From the NCBI RefSeq assembly GCF_014472395.1, contig NZ_JACSZW010000001.1, positions 62,001 to 126,000 on the forward strand: a DNA stretch of 64,000 nt. The letters run 5' to 3'. Below are positions 25,001-33,645 of the stretch, piece by piece; the first letter of the stretch is position 1; every line of letters begins with the position of its first letter. The stretch is from Pedobacter sp. N36a. Its GTDB lineage: Bacteria; Bacteroidota; Bacteroidia; Sphingobacteriales; Sphingobacteriaceae. The position numbers and the translations under genes are program-made. The notes beneath the pieces were generated by a model. It did no database searches. It saw only the letters and a program-made list of their open reading frames with translations, and was not told the DNA's origin.

Positions 25001-25173
25001 AATTGAGCTATTTTAAAATCGAATATATCAAAAGAAATTCCTTTAATACCAGATTCGGTTTACAAGATATAAAATAGCCAGCAGGAAATAAAGCAGCCCT
25101 CAGGATTTCTATGAAAATGAATATTTCTAGACCATCGAAAAAAAACTGAAAATATATTTCTTCCTTCTATAGG

Positions 25174-25659
25174 ATGAAAACCGAAAGTATTGCGATATTG
25201 CGACCCTTTTTAACTATAACTATGATGATGTTTTTCCTGGTTGCAATCAATGCAATGATTTTTCTTTTCCTGGCATTTTTACATATTTATTGGGCGTTTG
25301 GCGGTACCTGGGCATTGGAAAATGCACTTCCAGTGTGCAGCAGCGGCGAAAGAGCCTTACAACCGAGCAAAGCAGGAACCTTAATCGTGGGACTTGGACT
25401 TATCATTTTCGCCTTCATTACCGTAGCCAATACCGGAGCGATCGGTCGTTTTATTCCAATGAACTATATCCATATTGCTACGTATTTTATTGCTGGAATC
25501 TTTTCATTACGCGCCATTGGTGATTTCAAATATATTGGAATGATGAAAAGTGTGAAAGGAACTGGTTTTGCAAAAGAAGACACTAGAACTTATATTCCTT
25601 TGTGTTTATTGATTTCACTTTTTAGTTTATCCATTCCACTGATGTCTTGTGGTAAATAA
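25174..25659 (+). CDS. DUF3995 integral membrane protein
   Basis: The product is 161 residues with four membrane helices (about 10-38, 68-90, 97-115 and 138-156). The segment FLHIYWAFGGTWALENALP is the hallmark of DUF3995, and PSKAGTLIVGLGLI is also typical. The family has no established role. A single copy convergent with a MocR regulator gene, which ends 6 bp away, does not help to assign one. Confidence 0.85.
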   Translation: MKTESIAILRPFLTITMMMFFLVAINAMIFLFLAFLHIYWAFGGTWALENALPVCSSGERALQPSKAGTLIVGLGLIIFAFITVANTGAIGRFIPMNYIHIATYFIAGIFSLRAIGDFKYIGMMKSVKGTGFAKEDTRTYIPLCLLISLFSLSIPLMSCGK

Positions 25660-25665
25660 GCTTGG

Positions 25666-27153
25666 TTATTTAATTAATAAAGCGGCCATCAATCTAATGC
25701 CGCGTTCCATTTCTTCGGCTCCCAAAGAGGCATAACCCAGTCGCAGCGCGTTCAAGGGCTGCTCGTCAAAGGAAAACCTTTCTGTAGAAATCACCTGTAC
25801 CCCATTTTTCAACAACTGTTCTGCCAATTGAATGGTATTTACAGGTTGTTTAAAAACCAGCCAAAAGGCGAGTCCACCTTCAGGAAGTTCATAATCTGCC
25901 AGCCCCTTCATGTATAGGTCCAGGTATTTGGCCATCATTGTTCTTCGTTCCCTATAAATTCCCAATGCCCGTTTGGCATGCTTATTTACCAGACCCTCTT
26001 CCATCAATTCGGCGACTGCATTTTCCATTACCGGATCTCCCTGACGATCAATCGTCATCCTTAATGCCGCCAAAGAATCGATAAACGCTTCCGGTCCGGC
26101 CACATAACCTATCCTTACTGCAGGCGCGATCAGCTTACTTAAAGAACTGATATAAATAACATTATGCGCAACGGAATAGCTTGCTAAGGGCTGTAAACTC
26201 CTTGATCCAAAATGATAATCATGGTCATAATCATCTTCCACAATCGCAAAACCATAATGGTTAGAGAGGTTGAGCAGCTGCAAACGGCGATCGGCCTTCA
26301 TACTTCTCGTGGTAGGAAATTGATGATGCGGCGTCACATACACTGCTTTTATCGGCTGTAACTTACAGATCTCCTCCAATTGCCGTACGTTAATGCCTTG
26401 CTCATCCAGTCCAACAGGAATCACGGTGGCACCTGCATGCTGAAATACATCAAATGCAGGTCTATATCCAGGATTTTCTATGGCTACAAAATCTCCGGCT
26501 TTCAACAACACCTGGGCGGTTAGATAAAGTGCCATTTGGCTTCCTCTGGTGATACAAATCTGGCTCTGATTAAAACTCAAGGCCCGATCCATACTCAGCA
26601 TTGAAGATATCGCGCTGCGAAGTCGCTCCTCCCCTCTTTCGTTTGCATAGCCTAGCATACGCCAACGTGCTTTCTGCTGAAAAATCCTTTTATAAGCCCT
26701 GGCGAGCTCATCCAATGGTGCCAATTTAACATCGGGTAAACCGTCATTAAAAACGATTAAAGGTACCTCACTGAGAACCTCTGCTGGGCTTCCCCTATGA
26801 TATGCAGTAAAAGAGAAATTTTTCAAAGCAGAAATACTGTCCTCATTTCTTTGTTTACGCCCGACTTTTTGCTTAGGGAGTTTTCCTGAAACAAAGGTTC
26901 CTTTTTTGTAAACAGTTTCCAACCAGCCTTCCGCAATCAATTGCTCATAGGCTAAGACGACGGTTTTTCTATTGACGCTAATGTCCTCCGCCAGAATTCT
27001 GCTTCCAGGCAATGACATCCCGGCTTTTAACCTTCCATTTAGGATTTCGGCAATCACACCATCAGCAATCTGCTGAAAAACAGCTTTCTCTGTTCCCAAC
27101 TCTATATTCAATATCGTTTTCCAAGGTCTTAGCATCTGGCCCATTCGTTTCAA
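25666..27153 (-). CDS. MocR/PdxR-type regulator (GntR DNA-binding domain fused to aminotransferase-like domain)
   Basis: The product is 495 residues. Residues about 25-90 form a GntR winged helix (VIAEILNGRLKAGMSLPGSR and NRKTVVLAYEQLIAEGWL). The remainder is a fold-type I aminotransferase domain, with SSLSKLIAPAVRIGYV holding the PLP-binding Lys, and VEDDYDHDYHFG. MocR proteins use PLP-ligand adducts to regulate a neighbouring gene. It is divergent from the cupin/DapA-family genes starting 97 bp away, which are its most likely targets. Confidence 0.94.
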   Translation of the reverse strand: MKRMGQMLRPWKTILNIELGTEKAVFQQIADGVIAEILNGRLKAGMSLPGSRILAEDISVNRKTVVLAYEQLIAEGWLETVYKKGTFVSGKLPKQKVGRKQRNEDSISALKNFSFTAYHRGSPAEVLSEVPLIVFNDGLPDVKLAPLDELARAYKRIFQQKARWRMLGYANERGEERLRSAISSMLSMDRALSFNQSQICITRGSQMALYLTAQVLLKAGDFVAIENPGYRPAFDVFQHAGATVIPVGLDEQGINVRQLEEICKLQPIKAVYVTPHHQFPTTRSMKADRRLQLLNLSNHYGFAIVEDDYDHDYHFGSRSLQPLASYSVAHNVIYISSLSKLIAPAVRIGYVAGPEAFIDSLAALRMTIDRQGDPVMENAVAELMEEGLVNKHAKRALGIYRERRTMMAKYLDLYMKGLADYELPEGGLAFWLVFKQPVNTIQLAEQLLKNGVQVISTERFSFDEQPLNALRLGYASLGAEEMERGIRLMAALLIK

Positions 27154-27250
27154 TAAAAACTGGATGATTTTAGTCCGCCAAAAATAGACAAATTTTGCAG
27201 TATCAAAAAGGAATTAACCTTTCATCTAATTCATCATTAAATCAAAAATT

Positions 27251-27715
27251 ATGAGTACAACAGAAATCAACAAGCCCTTATCATCAAAAGATTTCCATCA
27301 AACTTTTGCCCGTCCAAATTACCAGCGTCCTAAGAAATTCATTCATAAAAATGTGGAACAGGCAGGCGTTCATGATCAGTTTTCCTTAGAAAGAAAACAT
27401 CCGGTATTTTTCATAGACCTGCCCACAAAAAATGTGAGCATGACCATTGGCAGATTATTACCGGGTCAGCTGACCAATAAACACCGTCACACTTACGAAA
27501 CTGTTCTTCTTGTCATTGAAGGAGAAGGTTACACATAGATCGAAGGAGAAAAAGTGGAATGGCAGGCCGGAGACGCTGTTTACATTCCAGTCTGGGCCTG
27601 GCATAGGCACCAGAATAAGAGCGACAAAAACCCGGCAAAATACATTGCCTGCGAAAATGCGCCGCAGCTGCAGCATTTAGGCGTAGCACTTCGCGAAGAA
27701 GAAGGACGAGATTAA
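27251..27715 (+). pseudogene. cupin-domain gene interrupted by an in-frame amber codon
   Basis: The first 95 codons encode a cupin with motif 1 visible as NKHRHTYETVLLVIEGEGYT. A TAG at 27536-27538 then interrupts the frame, which continues in phase for 58 codons with the second cupin motif (GDAVYIPVWAWHRHQN) to a TAA at 27713-27715. The interruption falls inside the cupin barrel between motifs, where related proteins have one ordinary residue (a CAG to TAG change would suffice). Either it is a recent nonsense mutation, an assembly error, or the codon is read through. It precedes the DapA-family gene by 30 bp. Confidence 0.8.
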
Positions 27716-27745
27716 TCATAAAAAAAACAATTAAAACACAATCCC

Positions 27746-28645
27746 ATGCAGAAATCCATATTTAAAGGCATCATTGCCTACCCCATCACTCCATTTAATC
27801 AGCGGGAACAAATTGACCTCCCTCTTTTCAAGAAACTAATAGAGCGGATGATTCTGGCTGGCGTACATGCCATTGCCCCCCTTGGCAGCACAGGGGTCAT
27901 GCCTTACCTTAACGATGAAGAAAAAGAAGCGCTTACCGAGGCCACCATCCAACACGTTGCCGGAAGAGTTCCTGTGCTGACGGGTGTCTCCAATCTCACC
28001 ACTGAAAGAACCATTTACCATGCGAAGTTTGCCGAAAAAGCAGGTACAGAAGCGGTTATGATTTTACCAATGAGCTATTGGAAACTAAGTGACAAAGAGA
28101 TTTTTGAGCATTACGAAGCAGTAGCAAATGCGATTTCTATTCCGATAATGGCGTACAATAACCCGGCTACCGGAGGTGTAGATATGTCGCCCTCACTATT
28201 AAAAAAGCTGTTAGAGATTCCAAATGTGACCATGATAAAGGAAAGTTCCGGAGATCTTCAGCGAATGCATACCCTACGTAAAGAACTTGGAGAGGCTTTA
28301 CCTTTTTTCAATGGTTCGAATCCACTGGCATTAGGCGCATTTTCCGCTGGAGCCATTGGTTGCTCCACTGCAGCAAGCAACCTGATTCCAGAATTGAACA
28401 TTGCTTTATATGAAGCCATCATGCGGAATGATTTAAGGCGGTCACAGGAATTATTTTACCAGCAATTAGATCTTTTAAAATTCTTGCTGGCAAAAGGATT
28501 ACCTAGAGCCGTAAAAGCCGGACTGGAATTACTCGGCGAAGCAGCAGGGGAACTCAGGGCACCTTTAAAACCCCTTTCAACAGCAGAAATTGAGGAATTG
28601 AAAGGCTTATTGGAAGGCTGCAAACTGGTGACTAAAAGCCTTTAA
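27746..28645 (+). CDS. DapA-family (dihydrodipicolinate synthase-like) lyase/aldolase
   Basis: The product is 299 residues with a TIM-barrel sequence pattern. The GSTGVMPYL motif, the catalytic Tyr in MAYNNPATGG and the Schiff-base Lys in VTMIKESSGDLQRM are those of the DapA/N-acetylneuraminate lyase superfamily. The exact aldol substrate cannot be determined; a keto-acid such as a hydroxyproline, sugar acid or cyclic amino acid derivative is possible. Its position behind a cupin gene and opposite a MocR regulator suggests a small catabolic unit. True DapA for lysine synthesis is usually encoded elsewhere. Confidence 0.9.
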   Translation: MQKSIFKGIIAYPITPFNQREQIDLPLFKKLIERMILAGVHAIAPLGSTGVMPYLNDEEKEALTEATIQHVAGRVPVLTGVSNLTTERTIYHAKFAEKAGTEAVMILPMSYWKLSDKEIFEHYEAVANAISIPIMAYNNPATGGVDMSPSLLKKLLEIPNVTMIKESSGDLQRMHTLRKELGEALPFFNGSNPLALGAFSAGAIGCSTAASNLIPELNIALYEAIMRNDLRRSQELFYQQLDLLKFLLAKGLPRAVKAGLELLGEAAGELRAPLKPLSTAEIEELKGLLEGCKLVTKSL

Positions 28646-28788
28646 TTAATTGCTTCCTTTTCTCTTCCACGAAAATGATCTGCCAGTTCATAACCTGTAT
28701 CTTTCGTTCCTTTATCGTCCAAAAAAAACAAAACGATCAGAGAGATGATGGGAATTAGAAAGACACAGATGAGGAGTATTTCTGGCAT
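28642..28788 (-). CDS. possible small membrane protein (48 aa)
   Basis: The frame starts with ATG at 28788, begins MPEILLICVFLIPIISLIVL and ends with TAA overlapping the convergent stop codon of the DapA-family gene. One hydrophobic helix (about 3-22) is followed by a 25-residue hydrophilic, charged tail. This single-helix organisation is typical of small inner membrane proteins. There is no clear ribosome-binding site and no family is recognised, so it could also be chance. Confidence 0.4.
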   Translation of the reverse strand: MPEILLICVFLIPIISLIVLFFLDDKGTKDTGYELADHFRGREKEAIN

Positions 28789-28853
28789 GGTTTGAATGCT
28801 ATGGGGCATCAATTACCATATAGCATTCAAATATAAGCAATTTGTCAATTTTA

Positions 28854-31226
28854 TCAGTCTGCTTTGATACATTGAATCGGATTCACTGTGGCTGCTTTAA
28901 CTGCCTGGATGGCTACGGTTATCCAGGAAATAAATAAAGCCAATACTCCTGCAGCTACGAAATACCAAAGCTGTAATTCTATTCGATAAGCAAAGGTATT
29001 TAACCAATATTTGGTCATGATATAGCTAATTGGCAGGCCAATCAGGATAGCTGCAATGACTGGTTTGGTAAAATCCTTAGATAAGATCATGATGATACTT
29101 GCTTCTGAAGCACCCAATACCTTCCTTATGCCAATCTCTTTCAATCGTCGTTCGGCAGTAAAAGTGGCCAATCCGAACAAACCAAGGCATGAAATTATCA
29201 TGGCTAAGGCGGAGAAATACCTGGACAATATTGCTACCCTGGTTTCTGCCACATATTGTTCCTGAAAGTCCTGATCCAGAAACCTATAGTTTAGAGTATA
29301 ACCCGGATTAAATTTTTTATAGAAGTCCTGAATTCCTGCAATTGTTTCTTTTTCTAATCCAGCCTTCATCTTGATCATGACCCGGGTCAAGTCTTTCTCT
29401 GCATATTTAAAAAACAAGGGCTTCACTTCCTGGTGCATAGATTCATAATTAAAATCCTTGATCACGCCTATGATCTGAAAGTCTTCTCCCCAGATGCCAA
29501 ATGTTTTACCAATTGGATCTTTAAGCTTCATCACTTTTATGGCGGCTTCGTTCACTAGGACTTTTGAACTGTCTGCACCAAATTTATCAGAAAAACTCCT
29601 TCCCAAGGCCATTTTCATACCCAATGCTTCCACCATATCGATACCAATTCTTCCTTTCTGGAATTTAAAGACTTCTTTTGGATCCATCCCTTCCCATTTA
29701 AAACTACCTGTTGTGCCACTCTGGTCTCCCAAAAAGGTTCGATCCATTCCACCCGCTTTAATGACACCTGGCACCTTTCTAACCTCGGTTAGGAAAGAAC
29801 TGATGTTATCCTGCAACCTTCCTTCTGTTTCAAAGTACATCACATTGTCTTTCTGGTACCCAGGATTGCGGGTCTGTACAAATTCAATCTGTTTATAGAT
29901 GACAAAAACGGAAACAATAAGAATCACTGAAAGCGTAAATTGAAAAACAACCAGACCTTTACGCGTCCACAATTCGGCCATGGTGGCACCGAGCTTGCCT
30001 TTTAATGCGGCTGCAGGATTAAACCCAGACAAATATAAAGCGGGATAACTTCCTGAAAACAATCCAGTAAATAAGACAATCCCCAATAAAATACCGATCA
30101 TTTTTAAATCGAAATGAAGACTTAAGCTTTTCCCGGTAATGCTATTGAATTGCGGTAGAAAGAGTTCTACACAAAGCAAGGCAAGAAATAATGACAATGT
30201 GGTCAACAGCACAGATTCGGATAAATATTGAAAAATCAATGACTTACGATTGGCACCCATCACCTTTTTAATCCCCACCTCCTTCATTCTTCTTGAGGCT
30301 TTGGCTGTAGATAAGTTCATAAAGTTGATACAGGCGATCACTAGAATGAAAATAGCAATCAGTGAGAATAACTTCACATAATCAATCCTTCCACCGGCAA
30401 CCACACCATTTTCATACCTTCCAAACAAGTAAGCATCAGCAGCGGGCCTGATAAACAGCCTTCTATAGGGATGGCCCTTTTTGGCCATAAAATCTTCAAT
30501 CTTGGCCGCAAACTGTCGAGGATCAGTTCCTTTTTTCAATAGGAGAAAAGTATTAGGTCCAAGGTTTTGCCATCTCAAATAGGTACCTCCTTTAAACAGC
30601 ACATCCAAAGTCACCAGAAAATCAAAATGTTCTGAGGAATTGGCAGAAATGTCCTTAAAAACGCCAGAGATCAAGACATGGTTATCGCCTTTTATTTCAG
30701 AATTATTCCAAACCATCTCTTTTCCAATCACATCTGTAGTCTGGAATAGTTTTTTTGCCAGGCTTTCAGAAATTACAATACTATTGTTCCCTTCCAGCGC
30801 CTCTGTGGAATTGCCTGCAACTAATGGATAGGAAAAGAGTTTTAGAAAATCTTTTCCGACAAATTTACCGCCTGCTTTTATTCCTGGATTATTTCCAGTA
30901 TTTACTTTACTTTCTGCTAACCAAAAATTAGGTGAAGTGGTGACTGCCCCTTCTACTTCAGGCATGTCTTTAGCCAGAGCTTCCCCTAGCAAACCGGCAG
31001 TTGCATCTCTGGTATTGATTCCGTAGGCGGTTTTTTCATTTTCCATGACCTGATACAGCTGATCAGTATGGGCATGAAACCTATCCATGCGCAATTCATC
31101 CATTACCCAGAGGTAAATCAATAAGGCACAGCAAAGGCCGGCGGTAAGCCCCAGCAGGTTAATTAAAAACGAGCTTTTATATCTTTTGAAATTCCGGTAG
31201 ATCAGTAAAAGATGATGTCTAAACAT
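28854..31226 (-). CDS. MacB/FtsX-type ABC permease without a linked ATPase
   Basis: The product is 790 residues. A first helix (about 20-42), a periplasmic MacB-like core domain (45-270) and three helices (about 280-450, including FSLIAIFILVIACINFMNLS and RRMKEVGIKKVMGA) form module one. A second core domain and helix group with RRLKEIGIRKVLGASEASI form module two. It ends in KAATVNPIQCIKAD, typical of this family. No ATPase gene is adjacent, as is common for these large permeases in Bacteroidota; a shared ATPase is likely encoded elsewhere. The predicted job is export or envelope stress response. Its upstream region carries a sigma-54-like promoter and paired dyads. Confidence 0.92.
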   Translation of the reverse strand: MFRHHLLLIYRNFKRYKSSFLINLLGLTAGLCCALLIYLWVMDELRMDRFHAHTDQLYQVMENEKTAYGINTRDATAGLLGEALAKDMPEVEGAVTTSPNFWLAESKVNTGNNPGIKAGGKFVGKDFLKLFSYPLVAGNSTEALEGNNSIVISESLAKKLFQTTDVIGKEMVWNNSEIKGDNHVLISGVFKDISANSSEHFDFLVTLDVLFKGGTYLRWQNLGPNTFLLLKKGTDPRQFAAKIEDFMAKKGHPYRRLFIRPAADAYLFGRYENGVVAGGRIDYVKLFSLIAIFILVIACINFMNLSTAKASRRMKEVGIKKVMGANRKSLIFQYLSESVLLTTLSLFLALLCVELFLPQFNSITGKSLSLHFDLKMIGILLGIVLFTGLFSGSYPALYLSGFNPAAALKGKLGATMAELWTRKGLVVFQFTLSVILIVSVFVIYKQIEFVQTRNPGYQKDNVMYFETEGRLQDNISSFLTEVRKVPGVIKAGGMDRTFLGDQSGTTGSFKWEGMDPKEVFKFQKGRIGIDMVEALGMKMALGRSFSDKFGADSSKVLVNEAAIKVMKLKDPIGKTFGIWGEDFQIIGVIKDFNYESMHQEVKPLFFKYAEKDLTRVMIKMKAGLEKETIAGIQDFYKKFNPGYTLNYRFLDQDFQEQYVAETRVAILSRYFSALAMIISCLGLFGLATFTAERRLKEIGIRKVLGASEASIIMILSKDFTKPVIAAILIGLPISYIMTKYWLNTFAYRIELQLWYFVAAGVLALFISWITVAIQAVKAATVNPIQCIKAD

Positions 31227-31253
31227 AATGACAGGTATTTTTGTAGGTGATAG

Positions 31254-31268
31254 CCAATCTATATGCCA
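31254..31268 (-). promoter_or_regulatory. sigma-54-like (-24/-12) promoter
   Basis: On the minus strand (31268 to 31254) the sequence reads TGGCAT-ATAGA-TTGG, one base from the sigma-54 consensus TGGCAY-N5-TTGC (the -12 C is G). Transcription would start near 31243, leaving a leader of about 16 bases before the permease ATG at 31226. The two upstream dyads fit an activator-dependent promoter. Confidence 0.5.
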
Positions 31269-31319
31269 GTTGCTAAATAGCTTAGAAAAACCTAAAATAC
31301 ACAGTTTTATGGGAATAGC

Positions 31320-31357
31320 TGTCCGTAAGCGGACAGCTTACTGTTCAAAAACGGACA
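31320..31357. promoter_or_regulatory. two 16-bp dyads, candidate enhancer sites for an NtrC-type activator
   Basis: TGTCCG-TAAG-CGGACA (31320-31335) is a perfect dyad; TGTTCA-AAAA-CGGACA (31342-31357) is a variant of the same 6-4-6 pattern. Their centres are 22 bp apart, about two helical turns. The first also forms a 9-bp hairpin (31317-31338). They lie about 50-90 bp upstream of the sigma-54-like promoter, as expected of enhancer-binding protein sites. The activator is not encoded in this window. Confidence 0.55.
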
Positions 31358-31361
31358 ATAC

Positions 31362-31532
31362 CTATTGACCTTTCCTCATTTTTGCATTATGCTCTGCTGA
31401 TTTGCCTTTCGGAATCGATAAAGCGTGCCAATCTGCATCACGCAGCATTTTACCTATGAACACCATCTGTCCGATATGGTAAGAAGAATGTGCCAGCTGG
31501 CGATTTACGGCCGCTATTACGGAGTGTTTCAG
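31362..31532 (-). pseudogene. C-terminal remnant of a DUF1572 (DinB-superfamily) gene
   Basis: A 56-codon frame directly behind a stop codon (TAG at 31533-31535) reads VNRQLAHSSYHIGQMVFIGK and LSIPKGKSAEHN, the characteristic end of DUF1572 proteins, which are normally about 170 residues. There is no start codon and the preceding two thirds are absent; the MFS gene stop lies 7 bp beyond. So it is a truncated relic. DUF1572 proteins have the DinB four-helix, metal-binding fold with unclear function. Confidence 0.75.
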
Positions 31533-31539
31533 CTAAATA

Positions 31540-32700
31540 TTACTGTGCTAAAGACAATCTTTTAGTTCTTGAGATCAGCAGCCAGGCAAATATAGCGCCT
31601 GTCAAAGCCATCACTGTCCCTACCCAGACTGGAGAAGTATAATCATATCCTGCGGCCAGAGGTAAACCTCCTAAAAAGGCACCTAGCGCATTTCCAATAT
31701 TGAAACTGGCCTGACTTACCGAAGCGGCAATCATTTCAGAACCTTTAGCCGTATTGATCATCAGCATCTGTATTGGAGCAGCTACAGCAAAAGCAATTGC
31801 ACCGGTAATAAAAGTCATCACCAAAGAAAGCGTCTGATTATAAGAAACATAATGAACGATAAATAAAGAAATTGCCATTGCAATCAACAGCGAAACTGAA
31901 GCTTTCGCTGGGGAGAAGCGATCTGCCAGTTTACCACCAATAAAGTTACCCACCAGCATCCCTAAACCGGCAAGTACCAGGATATAAGTAATGGAATCTG
32001 CGGAAAAGCCAGAAACATCGGTGAGCAGTGGAGCAATATAGCTGTACCAGGAGAACAATCCGCCTGTACCGATCGCAATCATCAAAATAATCAACCAAGC
32101 TTCAGGAAGCTTGAAAAATGCCAATTCTTTTTTCAGGTCTCTATCCTTAGTTGCAGAAAGGTTAGGCATCCATAATTTCAAGCTCAACAGTGTAATTAAG
32201 CCCACAATTACGATGATGACAAAAGTGTATCTCCAGGAATAATGGTGACCAATATAAGTTCCAAGCGGCACTCCAACTACGTTGGCGATGGTTAAACCGG
32301 CAAACATTAAGGAAACGGCCTGAGCTTCTTTACCTTTTCCAGCAATACGGCTGGCCACTACAGATCCTACGCCAAAGAATGCCCCATGAGGAAGTCCGGC
32401 AAGAAAACGTGCAGCAAGCATCATGGTATAATCCGGAGAAAAAGCAGATAAGGCGTTAAAGGCAGTAAACATCACCATCAAGGCGATCAGGATCTTTTTA
32501 GGAGGATAACTTCCAGCAATAGCCACTAAAAGCGGTGCACCTACCACTACCCCTAAGGCGTAAGCAGAGATCAAATGTCCAGCCTGCGGGATGGTAATGG
32601 CTAAATCTTTGGCAATATCAGGCAAGAGGCCCATCATCACAAATTCTGTAATGCCAATTCCAAGTCCGCCAAGGGTTAAAGTAAGTAAGCTTTTCTTCAT
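31540..32700 (-). CDS. MFS transporter, AraJ/YdhP-like DHA1 efflux family
   Basis: The product is 386 residues from the ATG at 32700 (an ATG two codons upstream is equally open). Twelve membrane helices are predicted. The segments GIGITEFVMMGLLPDIAKD, LGVVVGAPLLVAIAG, and AARFLAGLPHGAFFGVGS are those of the AraJ/YdhP group of DHA1 drug/sugar exporters. Substrate is unknown. It is transcribed alone, with a DUF1572 remnant after its stop codon. Confidence 0.92.
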   Translation of the reverse strand: MKKSLLTLTLGGLGIGITEFVMMGLLPDIAKDLAITIPQAGHLISAYALGVVVGAPLLVAIAGSYPPKKILIALMVMFTAFNALSAFSPDYTMMLAARFLAGLPHGAFFGVGSVVASRIAGKGKEAQAVSLMFAGLTIANVVGVPLGTYIGHHYSWRYTFVIIVIVGLITLLSLKLWMPNLSATKDRDLKKELAFFKLPEAWLIILMIAIGTGGLFSWYSYIAPLLTDVSGFSADSITYILVLAGLGMLVGNFIGGKLADRFSPAKASVSLLIAMAISLFIVHYVSYNQTLSLVMTFITGAIAFAVAAPIQMLMINTAKGSEMIAASVSQASFNIGNALGAFLGGLPLAAGYDYTSPVWVGTVMALTGAIFAWLLISRTKRLSLAQ

Positions 32701-32886
32701 AATCAACTGTAAGTTAGTGTAATAAATACACGACGCAAAATTAACTAAATCATTTGCTTTATTTCGTCTTCATTCTGTCAAATAGAAACCGGTTAATTTG
32801 TTTTTTTTCAAACACTTTGGAAAACCACTTGTTGGTATACCACACAGGTTATCATCCATTTAGAGATAACCACAAAACCTAATCCC

Positions 32887-33285
32887 ATGAAATACAATAA
32901 TTATCGTAAAGCACTTTCTTCATTAACCGCTCATAAAACTGATTCAACTTTGCCGGTAGTTGGACTATTAGCAGGATTAGCAATCGGAGCAGTAATAGGT
33001 GTATTGTTTGCACCAAATAGAGGTGCAGACACCAGAACGAAAATAGCTGATAAAGCAAAGGATCTTTCTGATGCTGCAAAAGACAAGTTACACCTGGTTA
33101 AGAGTAAAGTGTTATCAGAAGCAGACCAATTGGCTGAATTGAAGGATCAAGCAGTGGACAAAGCGAAAACAAAATCAAAAGAAGCCTTGAATGCAGTTGG
33201 TGACGTTATAGACCAAGTAAAATCAAAAGCACAGGATCTGGAATCCGATGCAAAACACACAGCGGAAAAAGTGCTGAATAGTTAA
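32887..33285 (+). CDS. YtxH-domain protein, likely general stress membrane protein
   Basis: The product is 132 residues. A Gly-rich membrane segment (VVGLLAGLAIGAVIGVLFAP, about residues 20-43) followed by NRGADTRTKIADKAKD is the YtxH signature. The remaining 90 residues are a Lys/Ala/Asp-rich amphipathic helix, similar to LEA-like stress proteins. The upstream region has a 10-bp palindrome (TGGTATACCA at 32832-32841) and a second dyad GGTTATC-N11-GATAACC (32847-32871) that might take part in regulation. It ends at a terminator hairpin. Confidence 0.88.
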   Translation: MKYNNYRKALSSLTAHKTDSTLPVVGLLAGLAIGAVIGVLFAPNRGADTRTKIADKAKDLSDAAKDKLHLVKSKVLSEADQLAELKDQAVDKAKTKSKEALNAVGDVIDQVKSKAQDLESDAKHTAEKVLNS

Positions 33286-33313
33286 TTCACCCCCCTTTTC
33301 TTTCATTTTCTTC

Positions 33314-33352
33314 AAAAGCCCGTTTCTTACGCTGTAAGGTAAGGGGCTTTTG
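33314..33352 (+). terminator. terminator hairpin of the YtxH gene
   Basis: AAAAGCCC and an inner CTTAC pair with GTAAG and GGGGCTTTT across internal loops and a GCT turn. T-rich sequence follows (TTTTGC). The loops make it weaker than other terminators in the window. Confidence 0.6.
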
Positions 33353-33640
33353 CTATTTGGGCCTGCCCTGAATTGAAGCAGATTCCGGAATGTTACCAAG
33401 CTCTCTTCCAGCTTTCACCATATTTACTAGATCCTTACACCGGCCTTGATCGATTTGATGTCACCAAACCTATCGTTGCTATCGAAAGCATTATAATACT
33501 TAATCCAAACCTTAGCAATTGATTTAAGTATTCCTTTTGGATCATGTATATCGAAGTCATTATAATGTGCAATCTTCCTATCGCCAAGAGACTATAGCTT
33601 GCCTTTAACCACTTGGATATCAAAATCAATCATTAATTTT
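33353..33640 (-). pseudogene. decayed gene fragment of unknown family
   Basis: Reading leftward from 33640, one frame gives MIDFDIQVVKGKL, an in-frame TAG, then SLGDRKIAHYNDFDIHDPKG and further protein-like sequence to a stop near 33423. Another frame continues it as KDLVNMVKAGRELGNIPESA to a TAG at 33353. The two frames join smoothly if one frameshift and one stop are removed, which points to a decayed gene end of about 90 residues. I do not recognise the family. A competing open frame (33435-33629) in the third phase looks like a shadow. Confidence 0.4.
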
Positions 33641-33645
33641 CAGCA

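Noticed and set aside
33435..33629. A 64-residue hydrophobic frame on the minus strand.
   Set aside because: It is out of phase with two more protein-like segments of a decayed gene over the same bases, and its composition is what the shifted frame would give.
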